From Donghicola eburneus (GTDB taxonomy: Bacteria > Pseudomonadota > Alphaproteobacteria > Rhodobacterales > Rhodobacteraceae), in assembly GCF_900115865.1 (NCBI RefSeq), contig NZ_FOXY01000002.1, positions 372,001 through 436,000 of the forward strand: a stretch of 64,000 nucleotides of DNA, in the 5' to 3' direction. The position numbers and the translations under genes were made by a program. Every line of letters begins with the position of its first letter. Positions within the stretch are counted from its first letter, which is position 1. This document shows positions 19,681 through 27,855 of the stretch, one piece after another. The notes under the pieces are model-generated. The model did no database searches. It was not told where the DNA came from and saw only the letters and a list, made by a program, of their open reading frames with translations.

Positions 19681-21078
19681 TTAGTCGGCCAAACGGTTCG
19701 GCAGGTTATTTGCCCACGCGCTGATGGTCCCTGCCCCAAGGCAAACGACCATATCACCGGGCTGGGTCTGCTCGCGCACCAGACGCTCCAGATCCTCTTC
19801 GTTGTGCAGGGCGCGGGCGTGGCGGTGACCATGACGGATCAGACCCGCGACCAGATCATCTCGGCTCGCGCCTTCGATGGGCGCTTCGCCAGCAGCAAAG
19901 ACTTCGCCAATCGCAACGACATCCGCATCGTTAAAGCAGCTACAGAAATCATCGAACAGGCTGTGCAGTCGGCTGTAGCGATGCGGCTGGTGCACAGCGA
20001 TCACGCGGCCTGTGGTCGCCTGACGCGCGGCCTTGAGGACAGCGGCAATCTCAACAGGGTGGTGACCGTAATCGTCGATGATCGTGACCCCGTTGACTTC
20101 ACCAACCTTGGTAAAGCGGCGGTTCACGCCGCCAAATTTGGCCAGCGCCTCGCGGATTTCTTCGACCTTCATGCCCAGATGGCGAGACACAGCGACCGCA
20201 GACAAGGCGTTCGAGACGTTGTGATCACCGGGCATGGGCAGCGTGCAGCCCTCGATTGTCATGTCTTCTTGTTGCAGCCGGATGTCGAAGTGGGCGACGC
20301 CGGCCTCATAGCGCAGATTGATCGCACGGACGTCCGCTTGGGCGTTAAAGCCATAGGTGGTCACGCGGCGGTCGGTGATTTTGCCCACCAGCGCCTGAAC
20401 TTCCGGGTGGTCAGTGCAGCAAACCGCCAGACCGTAGAACGGGATATTGGACACGAACTGGTAGAAGCCTTCGCGCAGGGTGTCGAAATCGCCCCAATGC
20501 TCCATGTGCTCGGGATCGATGTTGGTGACAATGGCGATGGTCGCGGGCAAACGGTTAAAGGTGCCGTCGCTCTCGTCTGCCTCGACGACCATCCACTCGC
20601 CCTGCCCCATGCGGGCATTCGAGCCATAGGCGTGGATGATGCCGCCGTTGATCACGGTGGGGTCGATCCCACCAGCAACCAACAATTCAGCGACCATCGT
20701 GGTCGTGGTGGTTTTGCCGTGGGTGCCCGCAATCGCGATGTTCGACTTCAACCGCATCAGTTCGGCCAGCATCTCGGCGCGGCGCACAACAGGCAGACCG
20801 CGGCGGCGCGCTTCGTCCAGCTCTGGGTTGCCTGGCTTGATCGCAGAAGAGATCACAACAACCTCGGCCCCTTCCAGATTCTCGGCCCGCTGGCCTTCGA
20901 AAATGGTCGCGCCCATGCCCGCCAAACGATCAGTAATTTTGCTGGTTTTCTGGTCAGAGCCCTGAACGGTGTAGCCGTGGTTGATCAGAACCTCGGCAAT
21001 CCCCGACATCCCGATCCCGCCGATCCCGACGAAATGAATGGGGCCAACATCGGTGGGCAGCTTGGTCGCAGCGTTCAT
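19681..21078 (-). CDS. murC: UDP-N-acetylmuramate--L-alanine ligase MurC
   Basis: MurC adds L-alanine to UDP-MurNAc with ATP, the first peptide step of wall precursor synthesis. The 465-residue protein has the N-terminal Rossmann-like domain with '[16 protein letters not shown]', the central Mur-ligase ATP site '[17 protein letters not shown]' and the C-terminal domain with '[14 protein letters not shown]' and '[12 protein letters not shown]'. The start at ATG 21078 gives the standard N-terminus; a longer open frame to 21186 overlaps murG and lacks homology signs. It lies 19 bases after murG. Confidence 0.97.
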   Translation of the reverse strand: MNAATKLPTDVGPIHFVGIGGIGMSGIAEVLINHGYTVQGSDQKTSKITDRLAGMGATIFEGQRAENLEGAEVVVISSAIKPGNPELDEARRRGLPVVRRAEMLAELMRLKSNIAIAGTHGKTTTTTMVAELLVAGGIDPTVINGGIIHAYGSNARMGQGEWMVVEADESDGTFNRLPATIAIVTNIDPEHMEHWGDFDTLREGFYQFVSNIPFYGLAVCCTDHPEVQALVGKITDRRVTTYGFNAQADVRAINLRYEAGVAHFDIRLQQEDMTIEGCTLPMPGDHNVSNALSAVAVSRHLGMKVEEIREALAKFGGVNRRFTKVGEVNGVTIIDDYGHHPVEIAAVLKAARQATTGRVIAVHQPHRYSRLHSLFDDFCSCFNDADVVAIGEVFAAGEAPIEGASRDDLVAGLIRHGHRHARALHNEEDLERLVREQTQPGDMVVCLGAGTISAWANNLPNRLAD

Positions 21079-21097
21079 GGTAGAAGGTCTTTCTTCG

Positions 21098-22183
21098 TCA
21101 GGAGTGTGCCAGCTCTTCGACCAGCGCGACAAGGCGCTCGGTCGCGTCGGGGCGGCCAATGGACAAGGCGGCTTGGGCCATGTCATGGGCCCGCGCGGGC
21201 TGTGTCAAAATATCGGTGATCGCTGTGGCAACGGCGTCCACAGTGAATTGGTTTTCAGACAGAGCGACGGCGCCACCAGCCTCAACCACGCCGCGCGCAT
21301 TGGCGGTTTGGTGATCCCCAGTCGCCGCAGCGAATGGCACGAGGATCGCGGGGCGTCCGATCACGGTCACATCCGCAACAGAAGACGCGCCAGAGCGGCT
21401 GATCACCAGCTGCGCGCGCTCCATGCGCTCGGGGACATCACTGAAAAAGGGCTGAACGTCGGCTGTGATACCCGCTTCTTGGTAAAACGCTTTGACGCGC
21501 GTTTCATCCTCGCCCCGCGCCTGATGGCTGACTGTGATCCGACCACGCAAATCGGCGGGCAATGCGGCAATCGCGGCAGGCACGACATCTGACAGAATGC
21601 GCGCACCTTGCGAGCCGCCGATCACCAAGAGACTGACGTCTCCTTCGGGCGCAACATAAGGCGCGGCGGCTTTGTCCAGAACGGCGCTGCGGACGGGGTT
21701 CCCAGTATAAATGCCTTCGACGCCCTCGGGCAGATCTGTCGGCCAAGTTCCACACGCCACCTTATTCACTTTGGCAGCAAATACCCGATTGACCCGCCCC
21801 AAGACACCATTCTGCTCGTGGATCATGCGCGGCAAGCTCATCCAAGTCGCCGCCGAAATCGCAGGGATCGACGGATACCCGCCAAAGCCGACGACGACCG
21901 CCGGTTTGTCCTTGGACATCGCGCTACGGGCCGACATGATCCCGCCAATGATCTTGAACGGCACGAGCAGCTTCGCCAGCGGCCCGCCACGCGCAAAGGT
22001 CGCGCTTTTGACTTCCTCAATATGAACAGCGTCAGGGAACGCGCCTGTGTAGCGCGCACCCCGTGCGTCGGTCGAAAGTTTGACCCGCCATCCTTTTGCC
22101 AGCATCGCCTCGGCCAGTGCCTGAGCGGGGAACATGTGCCCGCCGGTCCCTCCGGCAGCGATCAGCAAAAGTGGTTGGGTCAT
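21098..22183 (-). CDS. murG: Peptidoglycan glycosyltransferase MurG
   Basis: MurG transfers GlcNAc from UDP-GlcNAc to lipid I to make lipid II at the cytosolic face of the membrane. The 361-residue protein shows the N-terminal glycine-rich loop '[17 protein letters not shown]', '[10 protein letters not shown]', '[12 protein letters not shown]' and the UDP-binding C-domain with '[22 protein letters not shown]' in part and 'DHQTANA'. The length is normal. Its start overlaps the ftsW stop as ATGA at 22180-22183, so the lipid II synthase and the SEDS protein are likely translated in a coupled way. Confidence 0.97.
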   Translation of the reverse strand: MTQPLLLIAAGGTGGHMFPAQALAEAMLAKGWRVKLSTDARGARYTGAFPDAVHIEEVKSATFARGGPLAKLLVPFKIIGGIMSARSAMSKDKPAVVVGFGGYPSIPAISAATWMSLPRMIHEQNGVLGRVNRVFAAKVNKVACGTWPTDLPEGVEGIYTGNPVRSAVLDKAAAPYVAPEGDVSLLVIGGSQGARILSDVVPAAIAALPADLRGRITVSHQARGEDETRVKAFYQEAGITADVQPFFSDVPERMERAQLVISRSGASSVADVTVIGRPAILVPFAAATGDHQTANARGVVEAGGAVALSENQFTVDAVATAITDILTQPARAHDMAQAALSIGRPDATERLVALVEELAHS

Positions 22184-23349
22184 AGACGCCCTCGTCCTCG
22201 CAAAAGTTCACCGATTTGGCCCTGCGGCCGCTTGCGGGTAAACGCCAGAAGAATCCCGACTGCAATACCCATCGCGATCAAAGAAGAGCCACCATAGCTG
22301 ACGAACGGCAAAGTCATGCCTTTGGCAGGCAAAAGCCGCACCGCCACGCCCATATTGATCATCGCCTGCACGCCAAACGAACAAGCCAGACCCGTGCCAG
22401 CAAGGCGGATAAAGGGATCGCGTTCTTTGATCAGGCGGATCAGCGACCGGACCACAACGACGGAATAGAGCGCAATAATCAGGCCCACCAGAACGAGCCC
22501 GTATTCTTCGGCTGCGACCGCAATGATGAAATCCGTATGTGCGTCCGGCAAAGACCATTTCACCTCGCCCTCACCCACGCCAACGCCAAAGAACCCGCCC
22601 TCGCGGATCGCGTTGGTCGCGTAACCCAGCTGGGTACGCGGATCAACGTCGGGACTTAGGAAGCCGTCAATGCGCCGCGCGAAGTGCTGCGAATTGTGAT
22701 AGCTGAAGATGCCGCCCAAGACGACCATCCCCGCGATGCCCGACAGCAGCAGCATCGGTGCGCCCGCCACAAAGTACATTGTGCCCCACGCAAACAGGAC
22801 CAGCGCCGACTGGCCGAAATCCGGCTGCAACGCCAGCAACAGCACGATAAAACCTGTCAGGCCAAAGGAAATCAGCTTGCCCGGCGGGCCATTTAGCTCT
22901 TGTCCTGCGGCCATCAACCACGCAGCGGTGACGATATACAGGGGCTTAAGGAATTCAGAGGGCTGGAACGACGCAAAGCCAAGCGAGTACCACCGCACCG
23001 CACCTTTGCCGAAGTCTGTGCCCAAAAAAGGCAGCAGCGCCAGTGCAATGAGCGACATGACAAACCCCAGCACCGCATAGCGTCGGATCACTTGGGGCGA
23101 CATCATCGACACCACCATTGCGACCGTCAGCGCCACGCCGCCAAAGAACGCCTGACGCTGTACGTAGTAGAACGCGTCCAAGCCATTGCGCCCCGCCAGC
23201 GGCGGAGATGCTGCGAACCCCAGCAATAGACCGATACCAAACAGTGAAACGATGCAGCTCAGCGTCCACTTATCAACCGTGCGCCACCATCGCGGAAGGA
23301 TAGGTTCGCCGGTTTGGACGCGTACTGCGCCATAGACCATTTCTGTCAT
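22180..23349 (-). CDS. ftsW: SEDS-family septal peptidoglycan polymerase FtsW
   Basis: FtsW is a polytopic inner-membrane SEDS glycosyltransferase that polymerises lipid II at the septum together with FtsI. The 389-residue protein has about ten hydrophobic segments and the SEDS signature near the C-terminus, '[22 protein letters not shown]' in part, as well as '[21 protein letters not shown]' in part, the loop typical of FtsW. It is the first gene of this dcw run. mraY, murD and the earlier dcw genes are absent upstream, where a divergent flavoprotein gene lies instead. Confidence 0.95.
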   Translation of the reverse strand: MTEMVYGAVRVQTGEPILPRWWRTVDKWTLSCIVSLFGIGLLLGFAASPPLAGRNGLDAFYYVQRQAFFGGVALTVAMVVSMMSPQVIRRYAVLGFVMSLIALALLPFLGTDFGKGAVRWYSLGFASFQPSEFLKPLYIVTAAWLMAAGQELNGPPGKLISFGLTGFIVLLLALQPDFGQSALVLFAWGTMYFVAGAPMLLLSGIAGMVVLGGIFSYHNSQHFARRIDGFLSPDVDPRTQLGYATNAIREGGFFGVGVGEGEVKWSLPDAHTDFIIAVAAEEYGLVLVGLIIALYSVVVVRSLIRLIKERDPFIRLAGTGLACSFGVQAMINMGVAVRLLPAKGMTLPFVSYGGSSLIAMGIAVGILLAFTRKRPQGQIGELLRGRGRL

Positions 23350-23474
23350 GGGATGACCTGCCGATTTGCCTCTGCCCTGTCCCTTTGCGGGATCTGCAAG
23401 CGATTCTATCGTGAAACTTGCTTCATGGCCAGAGTCCTCTTGATTCCAAGGCGATTTCGCGACAATCCGCCGGT

Positions 23475-24656
23475 ATGACCTATGACACGCTGATCCTTGG
23501 GGCCGGAGCGGCCGGAATGATGTGCGCCGCCCACTGTGGTGGGCGCGTGCTGGTGATCGACCACGCCAAAGCCGCAGGAGAGAAGATCCGCATCTCTGGC
23601 GGCGGGCGCTGCAACTTCACCAACATGTACGCAGAGCCTGCGAATTTCCTGAGCCAAAACCCGCATTTCTGCAAATCAGCGCTGGCCCGCTACACCCAAT
23701 GGGACTTTGTTTCATTGGTCGACAGCTACGGGATCAAGTGGCACGAAAAAACGCTCGGGCAGCTGTTTTGCGACAATAGCGCAAAGGACATCATCGCCTT
23801 GCTGCGCGATTTGATGGACAAAGCGGGGGCGCAATTGTGGCTGGAAACCGCAGTTGAAAGCGTCAGCCAATCGGACGGGCTGTTCCACGCGCGTCTTGTT
23901 AGAGGCGGCAAGCCTTTGACTGTGTCCGCGCGGCGGGTTGTGCTGGCGACAGGGGGCAAGTCGATCCCCAAAATGGGCGCCACCGGCATTGCCTATCAGA
24001 TCGCAGAAAGCTTTGGCCTGCAGGTCACGGAGACCCGCCCTGCCCTCGTGCCGCTGACGTTCAGCGCACAGCCCTTTGCGCCGATCTCTGGCACCGCCAT
24101 TCCAGGCCGTGTACGCGCCGGAAACGGAAGCTTTGACGAGGCAGTGCTGTTTACACATCGCGGCCTGTCCGGCCCTGCGATCCTGCAGGCCTCGTCCTAT
24201 TGGACCGAGGGCGACAGCGTGCACCTGAGCTTGTGCCCTGAAAACGACTGGATGGCGATTCTGCGGCAGGCCCGCAGCGATACCCCACGCCGGCAGATCG
24301 GCACAGCGCTGGCCGAACACCTGCCCAAGAAACTGGCGCAGCATCTGGACGAGGCGTGGGGCCTACAGGACCAACTGGCCAACACCACGGACAAACGTCT
24401 GGCCGAGGTCGCCGAACTGCTGGCGGATTGGGAACTGACCCCCACAGGGTCCGAAGGCTACCGGACCGCCGAAGTCACCCTTGGCGGGATCGACACAGAT
24501 GGTCTGTCGTCAAAAACGATGGAGGCCAAGGATGTCCCTGGCCTCTATGCGATTGGGGAATGTGTGGACGTGACCGGCTGGCTCGGCGGATACAATTTCC
24601 AGTGGGCGTGGTCCTCGGCGATGGCCTGCGCACGGGCCATCGCAGAGTCGGATTAA
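23475..24656 (+). CDS. HI0933/BaiN-family NAD(P)/FAD-dependent oxidoreductase
   Basis: This 393-residue flavoprotein belongs to the HI0933 family. The N-terminal dinucleotide fold has 'LILGAGAAGMMCAAH' and the family signature 'KIRISGGGRCNFTNM' (about residues 38-52); the C-terminus has 'YAIGECVDVTGWLGGYNFQWAW', quoted in part, which closes the FAD site. The physiological substrate of this family is unclear; the name BaiN comes from one clostridial member and should not be taken as a function here. ATG 23475 is chosen because the family starts with the GxGxxG strand. The gene ends on a TTAA shared with the convergent yciB stop. Confidence 0.88.
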   Translation: MTYDTLILGAGAAGMMCAAHCGGRVLVIDHAKAAGEKIRISGGGRCNFTNMYAEPANFLSQNPHFCKSALARYTQWDFVSLVDSYGIKWHEKTLGQLFCDNSAKDIIALLRDLMDKAGAQLWLETAVESVSQSDGLFHARLVRGGKPLTVSARRVVLATGGKSIPKMGATGIAYQIAESFGLQVTETRPALVPLTFSAQPFAPISGTAIPGRVRAGNGSFDEAVLFTHRGLSGPAILQASSYWTEGDSVHLSLCPENDWMAILRQARSDTPRRQIGTALAEHLPKKLAQHLDEAWGLQDQLANTTDKRLAEVAELLADWELTPTGSEGYRTAEVTLGGIDTDGLSSKTMEAKDVPGLYAIGECVDVTGWLGGYNFQWAWSSAMACARAIAESD

Positions 24657-25258
24657 TCCTCGGTCTTTTCGATCCCGTACTGCTGGAAGAGTTTCCCTTG
24701 CAGCATAAAAAACGCAAAGATCGCGATGGTCAGCCCAAAGGTTTTGAAGCTGACCCAGGTTTCTGTGCTCTGGGTGCGCCAGATGATCTCGTTCAGAGCA
24801 GCAAGCCCAAAGAAGAAGGCGCAAACGCGGCGCGTCAGGATCATCCAACCCTCTTGCTGCATCGGCAGCGCCTCTTCCATCACGACACGCAGGTAGCTTT
24901 GGCCGCGCAGCAGACCGAAGCCCAGAATGCCGCCAAAGATCAGGTAGATGAGCGTCGGTTTCATCTTGAAGAACCGCTCGTCGTTGAGCCACACAGATAG
25001 GCCGCCGAACACGACCACCAGCACCAAGGTCACGATCTGCATCTTGGACATGTGACCAGTCAGTTTCCACAAAAGGCCCGAACAGATCACCATCAGCGGT
25101 ACAAAGGCCGCTGTCACGGCGATAAAGCCGCTGTATTCTTCACCGCCGAAGGTGAAGGTGCGATCCTTGAGCAGGACATAGGCCACAAAGAACGCCAGCA
25201 CCGGCCCGTATTCGAGCACGCCTTTGACCATAGGGCTGACGGGTTTGGGCTCTGCCAT
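24653..25258 (-). CDS. yciB: Inner membrane septation protein YciB (IspZ-like)
   Basis: This 201-residue protein belongs to the YciB/IspZ family, multi-spanning inner-membrane proteins needed for normal septation in some enterics. It has five or six hydrophobic segments and the family segments 'EYGPVLAFFVAYVLL' and 'KPTLIYLIFGGILGFGLLRG', with 'LNEIIWRTQSTETWVSFKTF' in the C-terminal half. GGAGG in front of ATG 25258 fixes the start and lies in the tail of the EamA gene, so the two are probably co-transcribed. The molecular function remains undefined. Confidence 0.9.
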   Translation of the reverse strand: MAEPKPVSPMVKGVLEYGPVLAFFVAYVLLKDRTFTFGGEEYSGFIAVTAAFVPLMVICSGLLWKLTGHMSKMQIVTLVLVVVFGGLSVWLNDERFFKMKPTLIYLIFGGILGFGLLRGQSYLRVVMEEALPMQQEGWMILTRRVCAFFFGLAALNEIIWRTQSTETWVSFKTFGLTIAIFAFFMLQGKLFQQYGIEKTED

Positions 25259-25262
25259 GGGG

Positions 25263-26165
25263 TTAACCTCCGAATTCAACGACGACCGCCCCGAGGGCAA
25301 TCAAGGACATAAGAGCGATGCGGCGGGGGCCGACTTTCTCGCCTAGGACGATCCATCCGATCAGGGCGGCAAACACGGTCGAGGTCTCGCGCAGAACCGC
25401 AGCCTCGCCGACCTTGTCCAGACGAGTTGCCAGCATAATGGTGCCGAAGCTGCCGAATGCAACCAGTCCGCCGATCACACCTCGGAGGGCGAGCGGACCG
25501 AAGTCAGGCTTCACCTCCATCGCGCGCCAGCGTTTTGCCGCGTAGATCGGCATCGCAATCCCGTCGATGAAGAAGAACCATGCCAAGAAGGTGAAAGGGT
25601 CTGCTGTCGCACGAATACCGTAGGCGTCATAAGTGGTGTAAAGCGCCACAAACGCGCCTGTGATAAAGGCAAGCCCCAACGCGGGCAGCAGTGTCTCGCG
25701 GTCCACGTCGATGTGGATGTAGTTATAGAGCGCAAGGCCGAAGATACCCGCCAGCAAAATGCCAACCCCGAGCCATTGGGTTGGGGCAAAGGTCTCTCCA
25801 AAGATCAGGAAGGCGGCGACCACCGTGAACAAGGGACCTGTGCCGCGCACTACGGGGTAAACGACCGTATAGGCCCCGCGCGTGTACGCCATCGCCTGCA
25901 GGACTTTGTAAGCCAAATGGATCAGGAACATGCCCGCAAAGATTGGCCACATATGCGCTTCGGGCCACGGGACGACGAAAAGAGCGAAAGGCATCGCCAT
26001 CAGACCATAGCTCAGGTCCATCGCGCCGCGGCTAAGCCACGGGTCGTGACGCCCCTTTTGCAACGCGCCGAAGAATGCATGCAGGATTGCGGCGGAAACG
26101 GCGAGGATCAGGGCGAGGTGATGGCCCGCTTCGGTGCCTTCGAGAGAGAGGAGCCAATTGCTCAA
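25263..26165 (-). CDS. EamA-family (DMT) transporter
   Basis: This 300-residue protein is a drug/metabolite superfamily permease with about ten transmembrane segments and two EamA-like halves (for example 'GTGPLFTVVAAFLIFGE' and 'LRETSTVFAALIGWIVLGE', each ending in the conserved Glu). The substrate cannot be told. The start is a TTG at 26165 with AAAGG 8 bases upstream; the next ATG would remove the first helix. It lies between ftsY and yciB on the same strand, a grouping I remember from roseobacters. A three-hairpin element fills the gap to ftsY. Confidence 0.87.
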   Translation of the reverse strand: MSNWLLSLEGTEAGHHLALILAVSAAILHAFFGALQKGRHDPWLSRGAMDLSYGLMAMPFALFVVPWPEAHMWPIFAGMFLIHLAYKVLQAMAYTRGAYTVVYPVVRGTGPLFTVVAAFLIFGETFAPTQWLGVGILLAGIFGLALYNYIHIDVDRETLLPALGLAFITGAFVALYTTYDAYGIRATADPFTFLAWFFFIDGIAMPIYAAKRWRAMEVKPDFGPLALRGVIGGLVAFGSFGTIMLATRLDKVGEAAVLRETSTVFAALIGWIVLGEKVGPRRIALMSLIALGAVVVEFGG

Positions 26166-26255
26166 GAGGTGCGCCTTTCGGGGACCGGGAATGGGGGCGC
26201 TGCCCCCGCCCGCTATCGCGGACTCCCCCGGAGTATTTGGGCAAAGATGAAAGGG
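26166..26255 (-). repeat. Three-hairpin intergenic element after ftsY
   Basis: Read on the minus strand directly after the ftsY stop: a TTTCATCTTTGCC tract, AAATA, hairpin 1 ACTCC-GGG-GGAGT, hairpin 2 CCGC-GATA-GCGG, then hairpin 3 GGGGGC-AGC-GCCCCC at 26193-26207. The copy at 30738-30815 has the same order of parts after another stop codon. Possibly a 3' end, terminator or RNA-stability element. Confidence 0.7.
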
Positions 26256-27347
26256 TTACTCGAGGCCGACGAGCGCCTTGGCGAAATCTTCGGGATCAAA
26301 GGCGTCGAGGTCATCAATCTGCTCGCCCACACCGATGGCGTGGATCGGCAGACCGAACTTGTCCGCGAGCGCGACCAAGACACCGCCGCGTGCGGTGCCG
26401 TCGAGCTTGGTCATCACGAGGCCAGAGACGTCGGCGATTTGTTTGAAGATTTCGACCTGCGTGACCGCGTTCTGACCTGTCGTCGCGTCCAGCACCAACA
26501 GCGTGTTATGCGGTGCGTCAGGGTCTTTTTTACGGATCACGCGAACGATTTTCGCGAGCTCTTCCATGAGATCGGCGCGGTTTTGCAGGCGGCCAGCGGT
26601 GTCAATCATCAGAAGGTCTGCGCCTTCGGCCTCGGCCTTGGTCATCGCCTCGTAGGCGAGGCTTGCGGGGTCCGAGCCTTCGGGTGCGGTCAGAACGGGC
26701 ACGTCGGCGCGCTGGCCCCAGACCTGAAGCTGCTCGACCGCAGCGGCACGGAAGGTGTCACCCGCAGCAATCACCACGTTTTTGCCCGCAGCTTTGAACT
26801 GGCTGGCAAGTTTACCGATGGTAGTGGTTTTGCCCGATCCGTTGACGCCGACGACCAGAACGACTTGCGGCTTTTTGGGGTAGAGCGGCAGGGGACGCGC
26901 AACACCCTCCATGATGCGGGTGATTTCACGGGCAAGAAGTTCTTTGATCTGGGTCTGGCTGACGCGCTGACCAAGGTGGCTTTGGGCAATGTTGGCCGCG
27001 ACACGCTGCGCGGTTTCGACCCCCATGTCCGAAGCGACGAGCAAATCCTCGAGCTCCTCGAGCATGTCATCGTCGAGGGTCCTCTTTGGGCCAGTATCGG
27101 CACCCGTGAGTCGCCCCAAAATGCCCGTTTTTGCGGGCGCGGGCGCGGCGGGCTGCGCTGGCGCAGGTGCCGGTTCAGACGATGGGGCCGGTTCTGGCGC
27201 GGGTGCAGGCGTCGGCGCAGGTGTAGGCTCGGGGCTTTGTGCCTCGGTGGTTTCTTCTGCGCCATCCTCGATCAACGCCTCCAGACCCTGATCGAGTTTG
27301 GAGGAAGATTTGAACATCCGGTCGCGGAGCTTGCGGAAAAACGCCAT
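26256..27347 (-). CDS. ftsY: Signal recognition particle receptor FtsY
   Basis: FtsY is the SRP receptor GTPase that docks ribosome-nascent chain complexes to the membrane. The 363-residue protein has a short N-terminus, an acidic Glu/Pro/Ala-rich A domain (about residues 25-65) and the NG domain with G1 'GVNGSGKTTTIGKLA', 'AAGDTFRAAAVEQL', 'LMIDTAGRLQ' and 'TKLDGTARGGVLV'. The start at ATG 27347 has a good ribosome site (AAGGGG); upstream in-frame sequence to 27560 lacks homology signs. It leads the ftsY-EamA-yciB run. Confidence 0.97.
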   Translation of the reverse strand: MAFFRKLRDRMFKSSSKLDQGLEALIEDGAEETTEAQSPEPTPAPTPAPAPEPAPSSEPAPAPAQPAAPAPAKTGILGRLTGADTGPKRTLDDDMLEELEDLLVASDMGVETAQRVAANIAQSHLGQRVSQTQIKELLAREITRIMEGVARPLPLYPKKPQVVLVVGVNGSGKTTTIGKLASQFKAAGKNVVIAAGDTFRAAAVEQLQVWGQRADVPVLTAPEGSDPASLAYEAMTKAEAEGADLLMIDTAGRLQNRADLMEELAKIVRVIRKKDPDAPHNTLLVLDATTGQNAVTQVEIFKQIADVSGLVMTKLDGTARGGVLVALADKFGLPIHAIGVGEQIDDLDAFDPEDFAKALVGLE

Positions 27348-27459
27348 GGGCACCCCTTTTTCTATCCGCGACAGAGGTAAACCTTCTGTGGATGAAAGAA
27401 AAGGCGCGGGACACTCGAAAAATACCGTCCTATGCTGCGCGCAAACCTCCGGAGTTTTT

Positions 27460-27855
27460 ATGCTGCGCCTTATTACTTTTATTGCTTTGATTTTTCCCGC
27501 CCTCGGGCATGCCGAAACCCTTCTCAGCGCCGAGGAATTTGCCGCCCGCGTCGAGGGCAAAGTGCTGACCTACGGTCTGTCAGGTGAGCCTTATGGCGCG
27601 GAAGAGTACCTGCCCGATCGCCGCGTGCGCTGGTCTTTTCTGGATGGCGAATGCGACGAGGGGTTCTGGTATCCCGAAGGCGACGCGATCTGCTTTGTCT
27701 ATCAGGACACCCCCACACCGCAGTGCTGGAAGTTCTTTGACTCTGGCGCAGGCATCCGTGCCGATTTTCTGAGCGATCCTGCCGATGACAGCCTGTACGA
27801 GGTCGATCGGGGAGAAGGGCCGCTCTATTGCACGGGTCCAGAGGTCGGCGTTTAA
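27460..27855 (+). CDS. Small exported protein of unknown function
   Basis: I do not recognise this 131-residue protein. It has a short signal peptide ('MLRLITFIALIFPALGHA', cleavage likely after GHA) and a mature part rich in acidic and aromatic residues, with four Cys (in 'DGECDEGF', 'DAICFVY', 'TPQCWKF' and 'LYCTGP'), enough for two disulfides. The start at ATG 27460 is supported by GGAG 6 bases upstream. The protein pattern, with 'RRVRWSFLDGECDEGFWYP' and 'AICFVYQD', looks like a periplasmic family I have seen in Rhodobacteraceae, but I cannot name it. It is convergent with xseA; their stops share TTAA. Confidence 0.8.
   Translation: MLRLITFIALIFPALGHAETLLSAEEFAARVEGKVLTYGLSGEPYGAEEYLPDRRVRWSFLDGECDEGFWYPEGDAICFVYQDTPTPQCWKFFDSGAGIRADFLSDPADDSLYEVDRGEGPLYCTGPEVGV

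Noticed and set aside
19582-21219. 545-codon plus-strand frame opposite murC and murG
   Set aside because: It covers MurC in antisense, has no recognisable domain and no ribosome site.
25713-27380. 555-codon plus-strand frame opposite EamA and ftsY
   Set aside because: It is antisense to two clear genes and also spans the hairpin element; the protein lacks any domain pattern.
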